A DNA stretch of 64,000 nucleotides from contig NZ_SMLL01000003.1 in assembly GCF_004681965.1 (NCBI RefSeq), positions 310,001 to 374,000 of the forward strand, written 5' to 3'. The position numbers and the translations under genes were made by a program. Below are positions 60,179-64,000 of this stretch, in pieces (the stretch's first letter is position 1; each line of letters begins with the position of its first letter). The DNA is from Ramlibacter rhizophilus. Its GTDB lineage: Bacteria > Pseudomonadota > Gammaproteobacteria > Burkholderiales > Burkholderiaceae_C. The notes under the pieces were generated by a model, which searched no databases, was not told where the DNA came from, and was given only the letters and a program-made list of their open reading frames with translations.

Positions 60179-60400
60179 ATGATCGAAGTGAAGCAGGACA
60201 AGCCCGCCGTCCGCGATGCGGACCGCATCGACATTTCCCACGACTACGCCGTGTGCGCCTGGGCGCGCCAGTTCAACGTGAGCCAGCAGGCGGTGCGTGA
60301 GGCGGTGGCGGCGGTGGGGGACCGGGCCGGGCGGGTGCGGGTGCACCTGCAGGAGCGGGTGCGCTCGCAGGGCGCGAGCGAGCGACCGCGCAGCGACTGA
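60179..60400 (+). CDS. DUF3606 domain small protein
   Basis: Protein of 73 residues matching DUF3606: ADRIDISHDYAVCAWARQFNVSQQAVREAVAAVGD (residues 14-48), where the RI(D/N)...Dyev..W...FgVs...L..AV..VG pattern is visible. Family function unknown. The ATG is preceded by GGGAGGG at 60168-60174. Upstream, 60000-60065 is A+T-richer than its surroundings and contains the perfect palindrome GCCTCTTAAGAGGC (60052-60065). It converges on xdhB, 15 bp apart. Confidence 0.88.
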   Translation: MIEVKQDKPAVRDADRIDISHDYAVCAWARQFNVSQQAVREAVAAVGDRAGRVRVHLQERVRSQGASERPRSD

Positions 60401-60415
60401 GCGGCAGCCGCAGGC

Positions 60416-62911
60416 TCAGACGCCGCCCAGCGCCCGCAGCACGTTCTCCGGCGTGGCCGGCGCGACCAGGCGCGAGGCGTTCTGCGGCGCGCCGGCGCTC
60501 GCGACCGCGTCGCGGATCGCCTCCCACACGCTGATGCCCAGCATGAAGGGAGGCTCGCCGACGGCCTTGCTGCCGCCGACGTTGTCCTCGCGGTTCGGCT
60601 CGGGCCAGAGGGCCACCGTGAAGTGCTCCGGGATGTCGCCGGTGGCGGGGATCTTGTAGGTGCTGGGGGCGTGCGTGGCGAGCTTGCCGTCCGCGGTCCA
60701 CACGAGCTGCTCGGTGGTGAGCCAGCCCATGCCCTGCACGAAGCCGCCTTCGATCTGCCCGATGTCGATGGCCGGGTTGATGGACGTGCCCACGTCGTGG
60801 AGGATGTCCACGGCCAGCACGCGGCTCTCGCCGGTGAGGGTGTCGATGGCCACTTCGCTGCAGGCGGCGCCGTAGCTGAAGTAGTAGAAGGGCCGGCCGG
60901 TCAGCGTGACCTTGTCGTAGTGGATCTTGGGCGTGCGGTAGAAGCCGTCGCTCCACAGCTGGATGCGGTTGGCGTAGGCCAGGCGCACCACCTCGTCGAA
61001 GCTGCGCGTGCAGGTGGGCGAGATGACCTCGCCTGCGCGCAGGCGCACCGCGCCCGCGCCGCAGCCGTCCAGGCCGGCCACGAACGCGGCCAGGTTGTCA
61101 CGGATGTTGCGGGCCGCGAACTGCGCGGCGCGGCCGTTCAGGTCGGTGCCGCTGGAGGCCGCGGTGGCCGAGGCGTTGGGCACCTTGCCGGTCTCGGTGG
61201 CGGTGCAGCGCACGCGCTCGAAGGGCACACCCAGTTCGTCGGCCACCACCTGCATGATCTTGGTGTGCAGGCCCTGGCCCATCTCGGTGCCGCCGTGATT
61301 GAGCTGCACGCTGCCGTCGGTGAAGACATGCACCAGCGCGCCGGCCTGGTTGAAGAAGGTGGCGGTGAAGCTGATGCCGAACTTGACCGGCGTCAGGGCG
61401 ATGCCGCGCTTGATGACCGGGCTTTGCGCGTTCCAGCGGGCGATGCGGGCGCGGCGTTCTTCGTAGCGCGAGGTCTTCGCCAGCTCGGAGATGAGGGGCT
61501 CGAGGATGTTGTCCTCGACCTTCATTTGGTAATGGGTGGTGTTGCGGCGAGGGGCTTCGACAGGCTCAGCCCGAACGGTGGGTGTTGGAACGGCCTGTAG
61601 AGAAGCGACATCCGTTCGCCCTGAGCCTGTCGAAGGGCTCTGCACCACCTCCTCGCTGTACAGATTGCGCAGCCGCACCTGCAGCGGATCCAGCCGCAGG
61701 TGCCGTGCGATGTCGCCCAGGATCGCCTCGATCGCGATCACCCCCTGCGGGCCGCCGAAGCCGCGAAAGGCGGTATGGCTCTGCACATTCGTCTTGCAGC
61801 GGTACGACGCGATCTCCACGTCCGAGAGGAAGTAGGCGTTGTCGGTGTGGAAGATGGCGCGGTCGGCCACCGGCCCGGACAGGTCCGCGGAGAAGCCGCA
61901 GTTGGCCAGCATGTCCAGCTTGAGCGCGGTGATGCGGCCGCTGTCGTCGAAGCCCACCTGCCAGTCGTAGGCGAAGGGGTGGCGCTTGCCGGTGATCATG
62001 AAGTCGTCGTCGCGGTCCAGCCGCAGCTTGACCGGCCGCCCCAGCTTGCGCGCGGCCAGCGCCGCCCACACGGCCATGTGGCCCGCCTGCGTTTCCTTGC
62101 CGCCGAAGCCGCCGCCCATGCGCCGGCATTCCACCGTGACGGCGTTGTTCTCCAGGCCCAGCGCATGCGCCACCCAGTGCTGCACTTCGCCCGGATGCTG
62201 CGTGCTGGAGTGGATGTGCCACTGGCCCTGCTCGCGCGGAATGGCGTAGGCCACCTGGCCTTCCAGGTAGAAGTGCTCCTGGCCGCCCACTTCCAGCTGG
62301 CCCTGCAGGCGATGGGCCGAAGCCGTGAGCGCCGCCTCCGGCTCGCCGCGACGCACCACCACCGGCGGCAGCACGTAGCTTTGCGCCGCGTGGGCCGCGC
62401 GCACGTCCAGCACCGCCGGCAGGGCTTCGATGTCGAGCTTGACGAGCCGCGCCGCGCGCCGCGCCGATTGCACGCTGTCCGCCACCACCAGGCCGATCAC
62501 CTGGCCGACGTGCTGCACGCTGTCCCGCGCGAAGATGGGTTCGTCGTGCACGAAAGTGGCGAGCACCGGGTCGCCGGGGATGTCGGCGGCCAGCACCACG
62601 CCGCGCACGCCGGGCAGGGCCAGCGCGGGCTGCGCATCGACGCCGCGCAGGCTGCCATGGGCCACGGGCGAGAGGATGGGCGCCGCGTGCAGCGTGCCCC
62701 GCAGTTCGGGGATGTCGTCGATGTAGGTCGCCCGCCCGGCCACTTGCGCGCGGGCGCTCTCGTGGATGCGCGAGCTGCCCACGGCGGGCATGGCCTGCGC
62801 GGGCGCGTGCGGCGACTGCGTGGCGGGGGCCAGGTTGCGCTCGCCCGCGTCGGCCGCGCCGCCGGGGCCGCCGCCGGATGCGGCGTCGAAGTCCTTGTCG
62901 CGGGCGTTCAT
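60416..62911 (-). CDS. xdhB: Xanthine dehydrogenase molybdopterin-binding subunit
   Basis: Large subunit of 831 residues oxidising hypoxanthine/xanthine at the molybdenum site. Begins with a disordered Gly/Ala leader, then SRIHESARAQVAGRATYIDDI (about residues 47-67). Mo-domain motifs: RRMGGGFGGKETQ, HTAFRGFGGPQGV, LNHGGTEMGQGLHTK, ASSGTDLNG, the Mo-site Glu in VGGSKAVGEPPFML. A segment of about 30 residues (SPSTGSGRTDVAS...VRAEPVEAP) interrupts NLYSEEVV/RNTTHYQ and is encoded by an REP pair. The start overlaps the xdhA stop (ATGA). Confidence 0.95.
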   Translation of the reverse strand: MNARDKDFDAASGGGPGGAADAGERNLAPATQSPHAPAQAMPAVGSSRIHESARAQVAGRATYIDDIPELRGTLHAAPILSPVAHGSLRGVDAQPALALPGVRGVVLAADIPGDPVLATFVHDEPIFARDSVQHVGQVIGLVVADSVQSARRAARLVKLDIEALPAVLDVRAAHAAQSYVLPPVVVRRGEPEAALTASAHRLQGQLEVGGQEHFYLEGQVAYAIPREQGQWHIHSSTQHPGEVQHWVAHALGLENNAVTVECRRMGGGFGGKETQAGHMAVWAALAARKLGRPVKLRLDRDDDFMITGKRHPFAYDWQVGFDDSGRITALKLDMLANCGFSADLSGPVADRAIFHTDNAYFLSDVEIASYRCKTNVQSHTAFRGFGGPQGVIAIEAILGDIARHLRLDPLQVRLRNLYSEEVVQSPSTGSGRTDVASLQAVPTPTVRAEPVEAPRRNTTHYQMKVEDNILEPLISELAKTSRYEERRARIARWNAQSPVIKRGIALTPVKFGISFTATFFNQAGALVHVFTDGSVQLNHGGTEMGQGLHTKIMQVVADELGVPFERVRCTATETGKVPNASATAASSGTDLNGRAAQFAARNIRDNLAAFVAGLDGCGAGAVRLRAGEVISPTCTRSFDEVVRLAYANRIQLWSDGFYRTPKIHYDKVTLTGRPFYYFSYGAACSEVAIDTLTGESRVLAVDILHDVGTSINPAIDIGQIEGGFVQGMGWLTTEQLVWTADGKLATHAPSTYKIPATGDIPEHFTVALWPEPNREDNVGGSKAVGEPPFMLGISVWEAIRDAVASAGAPQNASRLVAPATPENVLRALGGV
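61551..61640. repeat. REP palindrome pair inserted in frame inside xdhB
   Basis: GGGCTTCGACAGGCTCAGCC (61552 onward) and its inverse CCGTTCGCCCTGAGCCTGTC (61612 onward) with a 34-base spacer. The same unit as at 14.8 and 18.9 kb. Its length keeps the xdhB frame open and adds about 30 residues. Confidence 0.88.
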
Positions 62912-64000
62912 GCCGTCACCTCGTCGTCCAGGCGGAAGTTCTCCAGGTTGAGGGATGTGGCGCCCTGGCTTTCCAGCCAGAAGCGCGTCATGAGGTTGCC
63001 CAGCACCTGCCGGCGGTAGGCGGCGCTGGCGCGCATGTCGCTGATGGGGCTGAACTCGGCGCGCAGGCGCTCGGCGGCGGCTTCGGCCGCTTCGGCGGTC
63101 CAGGGTCGGCCGGCGAGCAGGGCCTCGGCCTGGCGGGCCCGCGCGGGAGTGGCTGCGACGCCGCCGGCACCGATGCGCACGCTGCGCACCGCATTGCCTT
63201 CGCGTTGCATGGCGATCACCAGGCAGATCGCGGAGATGTCGTCGTCGTAGCGCTTGGAGATCTTGTACGCGCGCAGGAACTCGCCCTGGGAGGGCCCGGG
63301 CACGAGCACGCGGGCCACGACCTCGTCCGGCGCGAGCACGGTCTTGCGGTAGCCGGTGTAGAAGTCCTCCAGCGCCAGCGTGCGTTCGCCGCGCGCGCTG
63401 GCCAGCACGAGCTGCGCGCCCAGGGCGATGAGCAGCGGCATGGAGTCGCCGATGGGCGAGCCGTTGGCGATGTTGCCGCCCAGCGTGCCGGCGTTGCGCA
63501 CCGGCAGGCCCGCGAAGCGTTCGGCGAAGGTCTGGAGCGCCGGTCGCTGGCCGACCAGCGCCGCGAAGGCGTCGGTGAGCGAGACGGCGGCGCCGATGGA
63601 CAGGCCCTGCGTCTCGCCCCAGGGCTCGATGCGCCGCAGCTCGCTCACGCGCGTCACGTCGAGCACCTGCTCGTAGCGCTTGTGCATCTTGGTGATCCAC
63701 AGGCCCACGTCGGTGGTGCCGGCGACGATCTGCGCCTGCGGGTGCGCGGCGCGCACGGCGAGGAGGTCCGCGAGCGTGGTCGGGGCCATGTAGCCACCGG
63801 AAGCGGCGCGCGGCGCGATGCCCTGCAGCTGCGCGAGCAGCGCGGCTTCGTCCACGCGCACGGGCGGCAGCTCGGCCATGCGCTGCGCGGCATCCAGGAT
63901 GGGCCGGTAGCCCGTGCAGCGGCACAGGTTGCCTGAAAGCTCCACCTGCGCCAGCGCGCGGTCGATGCGCTCGCCTCGGCACACATGGTTCTGGTACATG
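62908..64000 (-). CDS. xdhA: Xanthine dehydrogenase small subunit (5' truncated by window edge)
   Basis: Iron-sulfur/FAD subunit. The visible 363 residues begin inside the second 2Fe-2S domain (CRGERIDR and LSGNLCRCTGYRPILDAAQRM), so the N-terminal plant-ferredoxin-like domain lies beyond the window. FAD domain: QIVAGTTDVGLWITKM, the conserved RNAGTLGGNIANGSPIGDSMP, and RYDDDISAICLVIAM. The C-terminal domain ends with RASAAYRRQVLGNLMTRFW. It is translationally coupled to xdhB. Electrons pass from molybdenum through the clusters to FAD and NAD+. Confidence 0.95.
   Translation of the reverse strand, partial: MYQNHVCRGERIDRALAQVELSGNLCRCTGYRPILDAAQRMAELPPVRVDEAALLAQLQGIAPRAASGGYMAPTTLADLLAVRAAHPQAQIVAGTTDVGLWITKMHKRYEQVLDVTRVSELRRIEPWGETQGLSIGAAVSLTDAFAALVGQRPALQTFAERFAGLPVRNAGTLGGNIANGSPIGDSMPLLIALGAQLVLASARGERTLALEDFYTGYRKTVLAPDEVVARVLVPGPSQGEFLRAYKISKRYDDDISAICLVIAMQREGNAVRSVRIGAGGVAATPARARQAEALLAGRPWTAEAAEAAAERLRAEFSPISDMRASAAYRRQVLGNLMTRFWLESQGATSLNLENFRLDDEVTA

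Overview
The window is a very G+C-rich stretch of bacterial chromosome with tightly packed genes, many overlapping by ATGA or GTGA. The gene content points to a betaproteobacterium of the order Burkholderiales, most likely a Comamonadaceae member (Ramlibacter/Variovorax-like). This is an inference from a Bug-family solute receptor, a branched-chain-type ABC cluster headed by an acyl-CoA ligase, YeeE/YedE pairs, a TrpS with a C-terminal extension, and abundant short palindromic repeats. No rRNA, tRNA, CRISPR array, phage or plasmid backbone was seen. Both window ends cut genes: a UbiD-family decarboxylase at the left and xdhA at the right.

Left part (1-10.3 kb). After the ubiD-like gene comes an apparent ECF sigma-factor regulon. 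A DUF3455 lipoprotein and a divergent operon (DUF4331 protein, small lipoprotein, DUF4198-like periplasmic protein, HupE/UreJ permease, membrane protein) run into a convergent sigma/anti-sigma pair. Three sites of the form YRCATCC-N16-CGTA precede the DUF3455 gene, the DUF4331 gene and the sigma gene. Then come xanthine dehydrogenase accessory genes (XdhC and a MobA-like nucleotidyltransferase), followed by an unusual trio: two tandem CesT-like type III secretion chaperones and a proline-rich, cysteine-tailed protein.

Middle part (10.3-36 kb). This holds metabolic and stress genes: a luciferase-like flavin oxidoreductase, a thiolase-like enzyme, YbhB, DUF924, cytochrome c, nadC, hemerythrin, and a BigR-like repressor with two YeeE/YedE permeases. 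A LysR / Bug receptor / FAD monooxygenase unit follows, then a response regulator-kinase-DegQ unit, MscS and an MFS transporter. A sigma-54 block comes next: an NtrC-type regulator divergent from an orphan rpoN, with a near-consensus -24/-12 promoter in front of a small KGG stress gene. A kinase and a LuxR-type regulator then meet tail to tail.

Right part (36-64 kb). It opens with trpS, an M50 protease, YciO, a DMT exporter, a PHP phosphatase and pcp. rhlE and apaH converge on a 269-bp MITE-like element. Then come a CorC-family protein, SapC, a GH5 cellulase-like enzyme, an AMP ligase-livGHM-receptor-livF operon, a Crp/Fnr regulator divergent from a PaaK-like protein, a tandem pair of unknown coiled-coil/membrane paralogs, DUF3606, and xdhA-xdhB. 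An extragenic-palindrome pair sits in frame inside xdhB.

Repeats are prominent: an REP-type palindrome family (14.7, 18.9, 61.6 kb), a C/G-rich ~100-bp family (26.3, 37.8, 45.9 kb), the MITE (42.7 kb) and a ~545-bp inverted-repeat element (54.8 kb) next to a pentanucleotide microsatellite.
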